In this document: piece after piece, positions 20,170 through 31,806 of the stretch
How positions within the stretch are numbered: the first letter of the stretch is position 1
Layout: each line of letters opens with the position of its first letter
Source: Guyanagaster necrorhizus
Lineage: Eukaryota; Basidiomycota; Agaricomycetes; Agaricales; Physalacriaceae
Assembly (NCBI RefSeq): GCF_019112545.1
Contig: NW_025064914.1
Location: forward strand, 200,886 to 256,875
DNA length: 55,990 bases
Direction: 5' to 3'
The notes under the pieces: generated by a model
What the model was told of the DNA's origin: nothing
Database searches by the model: none
The model's input: only the letters and a program-made list of their open reading frames with translations
Translations under genes and position numbers: made by a program

Positions 20170-23100
20170 AAATCATTCAACACAGAATTGACCTGGAGAG
20201 CTATACAGGAAGCAGCCATGGATGAAGCAGCTAAGGCAGTACTCACCAACTGAGTACACAAGTCTAAAACCAAAGAAGTCATAAAAGAAGTAGTCAAAGG
20301 AATTGGAAAGGCAGAGAGGGGGCAGGCCCTGGAGTGGCTTGATGAGCTGTATGGATCCCAAAGATATATCTGCCATGCCAAAACATTGGAACAAGACCTC
20401 ATGATCAAAGCTCAAATAGAAACACTCACCAACTGAACTACTCACTCAGTTGCTATTCTAGTTGATAGTGGGTGCACTGGCAGCTCTATCAATCATGCTT
20501 TCATTGACAAGCATAAACTTCCCACCTGGGCCACTGTGGCCCTGATCCTGATCTACAATGCAGATGGAACCAAGAACTAAGCTGGCTCAATCATCAAATT
20601 CATTGAACTCTGACTTACCATTGGAGATCATTCTGAATGGATCAACCTCATGGTAACTGACCTAGGTACCAAGGAGATATTCTTGGAGCATGACTGGCTA
20701 ATCAGATACAACCTATTAATCAACTGTAAGACCAGGAAAGTAACATTCACTCAGTGCAAGTGTTGAAAGGTTCCATTCAAACTGCCAGACAAAGACCCTA
20801 AAGATCAGTGGGATGAAGAAATGAAGGATGGAGAGACCATCCTCATAATCAACTTACAAAAGGAAATGACCATACAGACAATACACCACACCAATGATCT
20901 GGCAGCTAGGGCCCACAAGCTGAAGGAGAAAAAAATGTTTGAAGAAATGGTTCCTGAGTGGGCATGGGACTTCAAAGACCTTTTCAAAAAGGAAAGCTTT
21001 GATGAGCTCTCTGCACCAAAATCCTGGGATCACATGATTGAACTTGTTCCAAATGTGAACACTAATCTTGACTGCAAAACCTATCCACTCAATGCCAATG
21101 AACAACAAGAACTCAACAAATTTTTGGATGAAAATCTCTCAAGTGAAAGGATTCAGCCTTCCAAATCTCCAATAGCTTTCTTTTTCTTCTTCATCAAAAA
21201 GAAGGATGGGAAATTATGACCTGTTCAGAACTATTGAAAACTGAATGAGATGACTATAAAAAATTGCTACCTGCTCCCACTGCTTTCAGAGCTAATGGAC
21301 AAGCTCCAAGAGGTGAAGTACTACACCAAGCTCGACATATAGTGGGGATACAATAATATCCATATCAAAGAAGGGGATGAGTGGAAGGCAGCATTCAGGA
21401 CCAATCAGAGGCTGTTTGAATCCACAGTCATGTTCTTTGGTCTTACCAACTCTCTGGCAACCTTCCAATGGATGATGAATGATATCTTCAAGGATCTCAT
21501 CACCACTGGAAAGGTTACTATTTACTTGGATGACATCCTCATCATGTCTAAAATGAAGGAGGAGCATCATAGGATTCTTCAAGAAGTACTCACACTGATG
21601 AGGAAGCACAAACTCTTCCTTAAAGCTGAAAAATGTGAGTTTGAAGTCCTAGAGACAGAGTACCTGAGAGTGATAATCAGTGAAGGAAGCATTCAGATGG
21701 ATCCAGTTAAAGTTGCTGGGGTCACCAAATGGCTGAAACCTACCAAGAAGAAGAAATTACAATCATTTCTGGAGTTCATCAACTTCTACCACCAATTCAT
21801 CTGAGATTACAGCAAGATAGTTTGACCTATAATGCAACTAACTGGAAACGCCCCATGGTCATGGAGACTCTCACAACAAGCTGCCTTTGATGACCTAAAA
21901 AGGTGATTAGCAGAAGACATTGTCTTGGCCATTTCCAATCAAAAGGGAAGATTTTATGTCAAGGCAGATTCTAGTGAAGGAGCAATAGAAGCAGTACTCT
22001 CTCAAGAGCAAGACAGGAGATGGTGACCAGTAGCATTCCTCTCTAAAGTTCTGACTGTGACTGAATGCAACTACAAGATATATGATAAGGAGCTATTAGC
22101 AATAATGCTCACTCCCAAGGAGTGGCAGCACTATCTCATCAGTGTCACTCTAACATTTGAAATATGGACAGACCACCAAAATCTCTGATATTTCTGACAA
22201 CCTCAAAAACTCAATTGACAACAGGCCCACTGGGTTACCAAGTTAAGCCAATACTCATATACATTGCACCATAAAGTGGAGACCACCAACAAAAAGGCAG
22301 ATCTCCTTAGCAAGAGATCTGATCATGATCAGAGAGAAAGAGACAACAAAGAGGTAATGCTACTATGCTCAGGGCACTTCTGGGACATGATAATGATGAC
22401 AGAAGAGGAGATCTATGAGCAGATCAAGAGTGCAACTAGGAACACTAGTAAATGGGATCAATGTGTGGCCCCATCTCTGAATCATAAACAGGAGATGATG
22501 AAGGAAGGAGGAATGATCTGCTATGATGGGTGAATTTATATCTCTAGAGATCAGTTGCTATATGGTGAGATTATCACCATGTGCCACAATCATGCAATCA
22601 GAGGACACCCAGGCATTGCCAAAACTAAGAAATTGATATTATGCAAATATTGATGGCCAAAGATAGGGCAGGATATAGAACAATACATTAAGAGCTGTGA
22701 AACCTGCCAGCAAGGAAAATCCTCCATACAAGCCAAAGCCACTCTCCTACATCCCAATGAAATACTGCAAGCCCCCTGGACTCATATCTCCATTGATATG
22801 ATAACTGAATTATCTAGTTGTAATAGTTATGACACTATTATCATCATCATTGATTGCTTCTCCAAAGCAATCATCCCAATCACCTGTTCTATGGAACTCT
22901 CCTCTGAGAGATGGGTGAAAATAGTACAAGATGAGGTATATGCCAAATATGGTATGCCTCAGGTAGTTATTTCTGATCAAGGGCCACAATTCATCTCCAA
23001 GTTTTTGGATGACCTCTATAGGCTCCTCAATATCAAATGTAATGCTTCAACCATGTACCATCCTCAAACAGACAGACAGAATGAGCAAACTAAGAAGTTG

Positions 23101-23860
23101 AAAAATACCTTTGACTGTTCATCAACTATAGGCAAGACAATTGGATTGAGTGGTTAGCTCTTGCAGCCTTTCAACATAACAACCACATATATTTAGCCAC
23201 AGGCAAAACCCTATTCTTTGTTAACTATGGACAACATCCACATGTTGCTGAAATAGCACATGCCTATACCACCATGTCTGCATCCTCTGACTTTGCTGCA
23301 AAGATGATCACCATTCACAACAAGACTCAGACAGCTCTTGAGAAAGCAGCCACCATCATGTAAAAACACTATGATACACATTGCTGACTCATACACTCCT
23401 ACATAGTCAGTGACAAAGTATGGCTCAACACAACAAACCTACATCTCCTGCAACCCAAACAGAAGCTATTGGACAAGTGCATTAGACCCTTCCAAATTTA
23501 AAAGAAGATGGGAGTGTCAGCATATCAACTATGACTACCAGTGCACTGGAAGATTCACAATGTCTTCAATGAAGCATTACTGAATCCATATATTACACCA
23601 GCATTTCCAAGTCAAGAGCAACCACCACCTCTGCCTCCTGACCTGATTGATGATGAGGAACACTATGAAATCAATTAAGTCCTAAACTTTAAACTATGAA
23701 AAATCAAAGCAAAGGGTGGAGGAATGACAACAATAGTAGACTATCTCATTAGTTGGAAGGGTTACAGCTCTAAATCTAACCAATGGGTCAATGAGAAATG
23801 AATGAATGCAGATGATGCCATACAAGACTACAAATTATCCCTAAATTAAGCTATCAGGAC
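20170..23860 (+). pseudogene. pol: G1 copy D pol: protease, RT, RNase H, integrase, chromodomain
   Basis: Domains in order: protease (ILVDSGCTGSSINHAF, about 20,450), linker (FEEMVPEWAWDFKDLFKKES), RT with intact IYLDDILIMSK (about 21,520), RNase H (about 21,940-22,290), integrase zinc domain (HNHAIRGHPGI...CETCQ, about 22,590-22,710), integrase core (DMITELSSCNSYD, VISDQGPQFISKF, YHPQTD, about 22,790-23,100) and a chromodomain-like end (VDYLISWKGYSSKSNQW, about 23,735-23,850). Stops are scattered, most of them TGA where Arg is expected. The integrase core keeps a 119-codon open stretch. Not functional as it stands. Confidence 0.9.
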
Positions 23861-23882
23861 AATGGTCTTAAGGAGAGAGTAA

Positions 23883-24816
23883 TGTTATGATTTTACTATT
23901 TATTTCTCTTTCTTATGGACTGACTCTATTTATGCTTAGTCAGAGTGCTTAAACAAGTGCTTGAGACTGTGGGACAGGCTTAGTCAGCATAACAAGCCTC
24001 TTTGATCATTGTCTTTTGATGTGACAGCATAGCCCAATAATGCACAACAAATCTTTTGTGTACAGTAGTAACACCCAAGTGTTATGATTTTTCCATTTTC
24101 TCTTCAACTTAACCCCTATTTATGCTTAGTCATAGTGCTAGAATAAGCACTTGAGACTGTGGAATGAAGCTTAGTCATCACAACTAGCCAAGTCTGTCAT
24201 TGTCTTTTGATGCAATAACATTGCCCAATGATGCACAATCAACCTTTTATGTATGGTAATGACTCCCTAGGACAAAGGGCACAATAGACTCAGCAATGCA
24301 TAATTAGCCATAGTATTATTAGAAAACCTTGTACAGTATTTAAGACTGCTTGCTCTTGCTGGTAATCCCCAGCTTCAAGCTAAAGTTTATCCTCACATCA
24401 TTCTATACTTGAGCTGACCCTCTTGGTCTTGTGACACACTGATCAGAATATGCATCAAAGTGGACTCAGCTGATCTCCCAAAGTGTGAGGGGACTTCTGT
24501 TTACCACATGTATCTGTTCATGTGATGCTTGGATCTAACACCAAGGACAAAAGGCACAATGAACTCAACAACATACAATAGAAAGGTAGTATAATTAGAC
24601 AGAGCTTGTACAGTATATAAGATAGCTCACTCTTGCTGGTATACTCCAGCTTTGAGCTAAAGTTTATCTTCATACTATTCCATTCTTGAGCCAATCTTAA
24701 AGCCTTGACATATATTGATTAATATTTACAATAAGTGAACTCTGATGTTCCACTTGAAGTGTGAAGTGATGTCAGTTTATCACATGTTTATAATCACATG
24801 CAGCTTGGGTCTAACA
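23883..24816 (+). repeat. 3' LTR of G1 copy D (split by solo LTR)
   Basis: The LTR starts TGTTATGATTTTACTATT at 23,883, is interrupted at 24,079, and resumes at 24,541/24,546 until CTAACA at 24,816. A purine-rich tract (AAGGAGAGAGTAA) just before 23,883 fits a polypurine tract. Confidence 0.9.
24080..24540 (+). repeat. Solo G1 LTR (461 bp) with 5-bp target duplication
   Basis: A complete G1 LTR (TGTTATGATTTTTCC...TCTAACA) without internal region. It is flanked by perfect direct repeats CCAAG (24,075-24,079 and 24,541-24,545). It interrupts the 3' LTR of copy D. It contains TATTTAAG followed 34 nt later by AGCTTCAAGCTAA. It arose by insertion and then LTR-LTR recombination. Confidence 0.93.
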
Positions 24817-27025
24817 GAAGGAAGCATTCAAATGGACTCTATCAAAGTGGCTGGAGTGGTAGAATGGCCAGAACCAACCAAGAAAAAGAAACTTCAATCC
24901 TTTTTAAGGTTCACCAACTTCTATTGGCAGTTTATATGAGACTATAGCAAGATCATATGACTGATGACATAATTAACTGGTAATGCCTCCTGGGCATGGG
25001 GACTATCACAGCAATCAGCCTTTGATGATCTAAAACAATAGCTGGCAGAGGACATAGTATTGGCTATCCCAAGCCAGAATGGCAAATTCTGAGTAGAGGC
25101 TGACTCAAGTGAAGGCATGATCAGGGCTGTCCTGTTGCAAGAACAGGACAGGAAGTGGCAACCAGTAGCCTTCCTCTCTAAAGTGTTAATGGTGACTGAG
25201 TGAAACTATGAAATCTATGACAAAGAATTGCTCACCATCATGCTCACTCTAAAAGAGTGGTGGCACTACCTCATTGGAGCAACTGAAACCTTTGAGATCT
25301 GGATGGATCACCAGAACCTCAGATACTTCCAGCAACCCCAGAAGCTAAATTGACAACAGGCCTGATGGGTAACAGAACTAAGCCAGTACCTCTACACTCT
25401 GTATCACAAGGCAGAGACAGTGAACAAGAAGGCCAACCTTCTTAGCAGATATGCCAATCATGATCAAGGAGGACATGACAATGAGGGGGTCACATTGTTA
25501 AAGCCAGAGCACTTCTGAGCCATGATAATGCTGATAGAGGAAGAAATCCATGAGCAGATCAAAAGTGCAACCCAGGACACCAGCAAATGGGACCAATGCA
25601 TGGCTTCATCCCTGAACTATAAACACAGAATGACAAAGGAGGAAGGATTAATCTGCTATGATGAATGGATTTATATCTCATGCAATCAACAACTATGAGG
25701 AGAGATCATCACCACATTCTATGATCACACTATCTGTGAACATCCAGAAATCATGAAAACCAAAGAATTAATTCTATGTAAATACTGGTGGCCAAAGATG
25801 GGACAGAATGTTGAATGCTATGTAAAGAGATGCAAAACCTGTCAATAGGGAAAGTCCACAACCCAGGCATGGGCAGCACTGCTCCATCTGAATGCAATAC
25901 CTCAATCACCCTGGACCCACATCTCAGTAAACATGATCATCAGGCTTTCTGACTATAACAGCTATGACACAATCATCATCATTGATAGGTTCTCTAAGGT
26001 GATCATCCCCATTGCATGCTCAACAGAGCTAACATCCAAAGGATGGGCAAAGATTCTATGCAATGAGATTTATGCCAAATATGGCATGCCCCAAACAGTC
26101 ATCTCTGACTGTAGCCCACAGTTCATCTCCAAATTCCTGAATGACCTATACAAGCTGCTGAATATTCACCACAATGCATTCACTGCATATCACCCTCAGA
26201 CTGATAGTCAAACAGAGAGGGCCAACCAGAAAGTTGAAAAATACTTATGACTTTTCATTAACCACAGATAAGATGACTGGGTTGAGTGGTTAGCCCTTGT
26301 GGTCTTCCAACACAATAATTGAATCCATTTGGCAATGGAAAAATCTCTCTTCTTTGTAAACTATGAATGTCACCCACACATCACACAGACAACACACTCT
26401 CATACTACAATATCAGCCTCTACCAACTTTGCCACAACTATGATAAAAATCCATGATGAGACACACACTGCCCTTGAAAAAGCAGCCTCTGCAATGAAGA
26501 AGCAGTATGACACTCATTGATGCACTGCATATATGTATAACACCAATGATAAAGTCTGGTTAGATACCACTCACCTCCATCTCTCTTGCCCAAAATAAAA
26601 GCTCTCTGACAAATGCATGAGACCATTCCTCATACTCACCAAAGTTGGAGCCTCCACCTATTGACTCTGACTGCTGGCTCATTGGAAAATCCATGATGTT
26701 TTCAACAAAACATTGTTAACATCATATGTCACACTGGCATTTCTGAATCAAGAACAACCACCACCACCACCACCATCATCTAACCTGATCAATGATGAGA
26801 AGCACTATAAAATCAATCACATCCTAAATCACAAACTTTACAAGGTCAAAGCAAAGGGTGGCAGTACTATAACAATAGTTGACTATCTAGTCAGTTGGAG
26901 AGGTTATGGGCCCAAATCCAACCAGTGGGTAAGTGAGAAATGAATGGATGCTGAAGACACCATATAAGACTACAAATTATCCCTAAATTAAAGCCATTGG
27001 GATGATGGTCTTAAGGCAGGGGTAA
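24817..27025 (+). pseudogene. pol: G1 copy C pol, third piece (RNase H, integrase, chromodomain)
   Basis: The frame resumes with GSIQMDSIKVAGVVEWPEP. It then shows RNase H (MDHQNLRYF), the integrase zinc domain (CKTCQ) and an integrase core of 105 open codons. The core has SVNMIIRLSD, where the first Asp of DDE appears as Asn, and SDCSPQFISKF. A chromodomain (VDYLVSWRGYGPKSNQWV) lies near 26,880-26,940. Stops are mainly TGA. The tract TTAAGGCAGGGGTAA precedes the 3' LTR. Confidence 0.88.
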
Positions 27026-27495
27026 TGTTATGATTTTCCCTTATTTTCTCTTTCATTCCCAGTATTAACCCCTGTTTATGCTTAGTCAGAGTGCTAGACC
27101 AGCACTTAAGACCATGGGAATGGCTTAGTCATCACAACAAAGTCCAGTCAATCATTGTCTCTTGACATGGCAACAACACTCAACAATGTACAATTACTCT
27201 TTTATGGATGGTAGTGACATCCAAGGACAAAGGGCATGACAACCAAGGACAGACACAATAGGTAGAAGTATTTATATCAATGACACCCTGTAGTATATAA
27301 GAAAGCTTGCTCTTGCTGGTAATCTCCAGCTTCAAGCTAAAGTTTATTCATACTCATTCTACTCTTGAGCTATCTTCTTGCATCTTGAAGCACCTTAATC
27401 ACAGAAGTACATCAGTGGACTCTAGTGGAAGGCTTGAATGCAAAGTCATGCTAGTTTATCATATGTTCTAGATCACATGCAGCTTGAGCCTAACA
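27026..27495 (+). repeat. 3' LTR of G1 copy C (470 bp)
   Basis: It begins TGTTATGATTTTCCC and ends GCCTAACA. It has TATATAAG near 27,295 and AGCTTCAAGCTAA near 27,330. It marks the right end of the whole left-hand nest. Confidence 0.9.
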
Positions 27496-28060
27496 ATAGG
27501 CTAGTTTCTGATGAGTCTGATATGAGGAACTTTTTTGAACTGTGTAACTTATTTTTGCATAGATCATCTGGACATTTTCTCTTTTTCAGTTTTGGGTGAC
27601 CTGCTTTTGTTCTAGCATTGATACAGCATGTTGTTCAATGGAACAAATTAAAATATCTTTTGTCTTTATTAAGGTATTTCATGCATTCTGGAGAAAATTC
27701 TCCTCATTGTGCTGCCCTACTAGAATTGGCATTCTGAAAGAAAACTTGAATCTTGCAAGAACCTTAGGCCCTACAAGCAATTCATGCTTGCATGAATTAT
27801 GTGGATATCTATATGTTCCAAACTTGTGGAAATAAAATTTGTAGGCATCATCAATGACTCAAATCTATGCTCTTTGAAATACCTTCCCATTCTCCCTGAA
27901 GCTTCAGAAAAGCTGTGACATGCTTTATTGTTAATGCAGCACTGGAATATTTGAACCATCATCTCTACATTATACTGTTACAGACCCTAAATCCTGATGA
28001 GACATATTTCTAATGATCTTGTGCAGGCTCTTGTTATTCAAAGTGTATCCATTGTCCAAC
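27496..28060. other. CpG-free flank of the retrotransposon nest, no gene seen
   Basis: About 565 bp right of the last LTR. It has no recognised repeat and no convincing ORF, yet it is essentially without CpG. CpG returns abruptly near 28,065 (GAGTCGTCGAGC). It may be unique DNA that shared the methylation and mutation of the nest, or an old unrecognised repeat. Confidence 0.55.
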
Positions 28061-28524
28061 TTGTGAGTCGTCGAGCATTTAAATCCATGGTTTCTAAATG
28101 AATAAGCCGTGACTTAGCTTTGTTCATCGTTGGCATGTGAGTGATGAGGGTGTGAAGTATCTTGATTGGCTGTGTAATGGGACTCACAGGAAATCCGAAG
28201 AGAAGTACCGCACCACGCGCTTCGACGACATCGAAGGCCAACGTCGCCGCTGAACAGCAACCATCAAGCATTTAATCTCGCATGGCATGCTCAAGAGGCA
28301 CTGTACCGTGTGGCAATGATGGTGTAAATGACAAAGTCGTCACAAGGAGATGTAGGTGGCTTCAAGAAGCCTCAGGTTGTGTTTCTTGGACTTATAAGGA
28401 TATACACTGCGTCCCTCAGGATGGATGGATATGCTATTTCCAAGCCACAGATATTCCCACCTGTTCCGTCATTGATAGCCCATTTCGCAGCCATGCTCTC
28501 TGCAAGGTAAGCGTCTGGATAGCA

Positions 28525-29025
28525 CTACATCGGCCCACTTTTTTTGAAGGTGAAGATACAAGAGTTCCCTTTGATTGGTCTTATGAGTTTTGTTGAATCA
28601 TCCCCTGGATATAATAATTGAAAATTTCGGAGAACAACGCTTTCAGGGTTAATATCATATCTTGATTTCCACAGCACCGTGAACATCGATCGGAATTTGT
28701 AGGAAAACAACAGTAGATGCGCCATATGAGACTGTGACAGGTCCTCAGAGAGAATGGAGATAGAAATGATAAGACGAACAACGACATTGAATTTTAGCGG
28801 AGGCAATGTGGGATATGAAGTTAAGCATACAGAACATTCGCTTGGCCGCTTTACGGGACACGATGTAAAGAAATATGACAAATCGGCACTGCAGACATGC
28901 CTAACGAAAATTCTGATGGATATCGGTATCCCTGAGTCGTCGCATCCACGGTAGCTATCTAGTACAGTCGGAAGGTAGGAGACGCATTTGAGTAACAAGA
29001 CTTCTGGGCTGAAGAAATGGGACAT
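28525..29025 (-). CDS. Unrecognised ORF, 166 codons, possibly an exon
   Basis: An open frame on the minus strand with normal CpG content. Its product has Cys pairs (SECSVCLTS) and hydrophobic stretches but no domain I recognise. An intron-like 3' splice site (CTTGCAG) lies near its end at about 28,505, so it could be an exon of a spliced gene continuing left. The whole stretch 28,061-29,730 has no other gene model I can support. The frame may be spurious. Confidence 0.25.
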   Translation of the reverse strand: MSHFFSPEVLLLKCVSYLPTVLDSYRGCDDSGIPISIRIFVRHVCSADLSYFFTSCPVKRPSECSVCLTSYPTLPPLKFNVVVRLIISISILSEDLSQSHMAHLLLFSYKFRSMFTVLWKSRYDINPESVVLRNFQLLYPGDDSTKLIRPIKGNSCIFTFKKSGPM

Positions 29026-29730
29026 TGTCAGAGACTCAGAGAATGGCCCGAGTAACCTATATACAAGCCCAGATTATGTTAGCTAATATTCCGAGGGAAG
29101 ATAACAGAGGCAGGAACTTAAAGAACACAGAGATTATATGAGACCATGTCCAATTCCAATCCGACCGAAATCGGAGAGGTCGTCAGAGCCACAAAATGTC
29201 CTGGGTCCTTATCTCTTCTGTGCAAGGACAGAGCGTTTGTCCTGGATAAGTAGTAACGAGGCACTGCGAATGAAGTATGTATTCTATGGTTCAGAGGAGC
29301 AGTCGCCCAATGAGAGCGCCAGCGGAACAGTATTGACTGTCTTGACGGCTAAAGTAACGCAGTAGACATTTAGCGAACGGGAGTTCCTCGGCTTAACACA
29401 GAACAAATTGCCACGACTTCGTCTGAAAGTTAGTGCTGGAAACTCGCACTAAGGTCGGGAAACTTTTTCGGAACCAGTTGAAGAAATGGGACGAACAAAA
29501 CAGGAACGAAATCAAGCCGGTCCACAAGTACAGATTTCACAGGAAGATACCGAACACTGGCAGCTGCGTGGTTAGACTTACAGTCAAACTCTGGCCAATG
29601 TCTTGATTTTTCTCGGAATTCGGTAAATGATCCTTGAACAAAGAAAAGTACATTATGATGGTAGCTTTGTACGATCAGTCTGTGCAAGGTAAACCACTCA
29701 TTGTGATTAAACTACCGTAGGTATTACAAA

Positions 29731-31368
29731 TTAACCATCAGATCGCTTCCAGAACTTGTATTTCCTCCACGACTCCCTCCTTCCATGATACTCCAAATGC
29801 TGCACCTTAAACACGTGAATGTTGTTCTTTCGATCATAGATGTTCACAGAATATGTAGCGAAGTCTGATGACAGTTGCGGTCTAAACCTTTCAGGTGGTA
29901 GCGGTGCGAAACGCAGGGCTAAAATGCGCCTATGAATTTCACTTGCGGTCGTTCTTACTGCTTCAAATCCATAGGAACGAGACACCGCTTCTATTTGAAG
30001 ATTGCAGAGATTCGGCCAGGATGCAATGAAAGCGTGTAATATTCTATCCTACGAACACATTTAGCCGTCGGACTAATCAAATCTGGGACGAAGTGAGCGA
30101 CTCACAATGACATTGTTTTCTTCTGCTGTCGTTCTCGATTTGTCAGCGCAGACATATAATGATTTCAGACCGCGGCAAAGAACCAAAGCATCTAGCATAG
30201 AATGGTCCAAGCACCATGCTCCGCTATGGCAGGGCCCAATGCGAACTGTCGTCAACGACGAAGAATTCAAGGTGATGACGGTCGGAAGAAGGGATGAGAT
30301 ATGGAGATTGCCATTGGTCGGGTCTGACGACATGTTAAGTGACAGTTCATGAAGCCCTGTATAGGACGAGAGATACGACAGTAGCGCCAAACTGGGATTG
30401 TGATATGTGAGAGACACCAAGCATATTCCCTGCTCCTGCAATCCATCCCAAAATTCATCGGGTATGGTAATATACGTGTCCAGGCTCTCGAGGTGACGCA
30501 AATGAGGTATGAGTTCGGGGATTTCGTGTGCGTATAACTCGGAGTATATTCCGCCGCCTATCTTCAGTGTCTTCACAGTACTGTACGTTCCCGGAGGTAA
30601 AGAGCTAAACAACAATGAAATCGATCGTCTTTCATCGTTGTCGAAACCCCCGCCCCAGACGTAAGCATCTATACTTTCTATGTCTGGATTGTAGCCGAGG
30701 AAAGTAATGAGCTCGTTGCTTATTTGGCCCCAATAGTTCAAGTTGATATCTCGAATGTGACGAAATGGAGACAAGGGTATGTCCCAGTTGCCGCGACGGT
30801 CTATCTTCAGGCTGGACAAGAGGGGTAGATTTCCGAACCGTTCAAACATCAGATTAGCATAGTTCGGTCCCAAATTCCCGATACTTCTCCAACTGAGATG
30901 GGTGATCAATATCAATCAAGTTCGCCAAAATCTTACAAAACTCACAATAACGATTTCAATGAAACCATAGATGGAATAGCTCCAAGGAAGAGGGCATCAA
31001 AAGAATCTAGTCTCTCGTCTCTCATCTTCTTTCTAGCTTCGCTAGCAAAACGGGAGGGAAGAGGCCGGGACTCTTTGTCCAGATAGAGGGAAAGACGAAT
31101 GATGTATTGCGCCAATCTCGGACCAGAATTAAGTGATTTAAGAAAGATGGGAGCTGAGCTAGAGTGCCGACTCCAAGATAGGTCGATGTAGACTGATTTA
31201 AAGACGAGAGGTGTGGCGATATCACGGAGCAGCTGGCATGTACGTCGAAGGTGCCGACGAGTCCGACTATCTGCCTGCATGCTGGTTAGTTTCTTTCCGG
31301 CAGTATAGGGTGGTTGTTACTTCAAAGGCAATCCTATTGAGGATTTCGTTGGGCACTGAGAGCAGCAT
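29731..31368 (-). CDS. F-box protein with LRR-like C-terminal region (4 exons)
   Basis: Proposed exons on the minus strand: 31,368-31,321, 31,274-30,946, 30,892-30,106 and 30,048-29,731. The three introns (46, 53 and 57 nt) have GT...AG ends, and the joined length is 1,482 nt (493 aa), in frame throughout. The N-terminus MLLSVPNEILNRIAFE is a typical F-box start, and the second exon completes it (RRHLRRTCQLLRDIATPLVF). The rest has repeated Leu-rich blocks (FGNLPLLSSLKID, HLRHLESLDTY), as in the many agaricomycete F-box proteins. Such proteins usually recruit substrates to SCF ubiquitin ligases; that role is inferred from the family. The first exon holds only 16 codons and is easy to miss in automatic annotation. 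Confidence 0.85.
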
Positions 31369-31806
31369 CGCAGACGAGCGATAAAGATCACAAGGGAAGG
31401 TTGGGGTTGCCACGGAGCGAAAGGCGCCCAGGGACCAAGTGAGTCAAGCCGCCGGTTCAACAATGAACGGCATTAGATGCCGATCTCTCACGACCACCGC
31501 ATAACTCTTAGTAGTTAGCTACTCATCTGCCAGACAATTTTGTGCTTTTAATGAATAACTAGTACGATAGCTAAGTGATAAGCAGTGACACAGTGATGTA
31601 AGAGCAAGACGTTAGGAAACAGTGTAAAGCAGGGGTGATATAATTAGTACCAAAGAAGCAGTAAGGAAAGATAATGAATATATGTCTATTCCTGAAGCAA
31701 GCTGTACCATACCACCCAATTTAATATGGGGATTCCCCTTCCGACTCCCAACCTGTCTGTTATCTTATACCAAAAACAGCCTGGCCTGAACATGGACATT
31801 GCCAAA

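Larger units (their letters stand above)
16901..24816 (+). mobile_element. G1 Ty3/gypsy copy D (complete but decayed)
   Basis: This is the only copy complete inside the window: 5' LTR 16,901-17,369, gag, protease, RT, RNase H, integrase, chromodomain and 3' LTR (23,883-24,816, itself split by a solo LTR). It inserted into the RT of copy C. The flanks are GAAGA (16,896-16,900) and GAAGG (24,817-24,821), a 5-bp target duplication with one transition. Without the solo LTR and its duplicated target the element is about 7.45 kb. Confidence 0.93.

Noticed and set aside
3745..27495. Classical RIP as full explanation of the CpG loss
   Set aside because: The F-box duplicate shows decay on only one member of the pair, and young copy A is unmutated despite many relatives; methylation-driven decay fits better.
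28282..28596. Plus-strand ORF of 104 codons with several Cys and Trp
   Set aside because: No recognised domain, and it overlaps the opposite frame at 28,525-29,025; neither strand is convincing.
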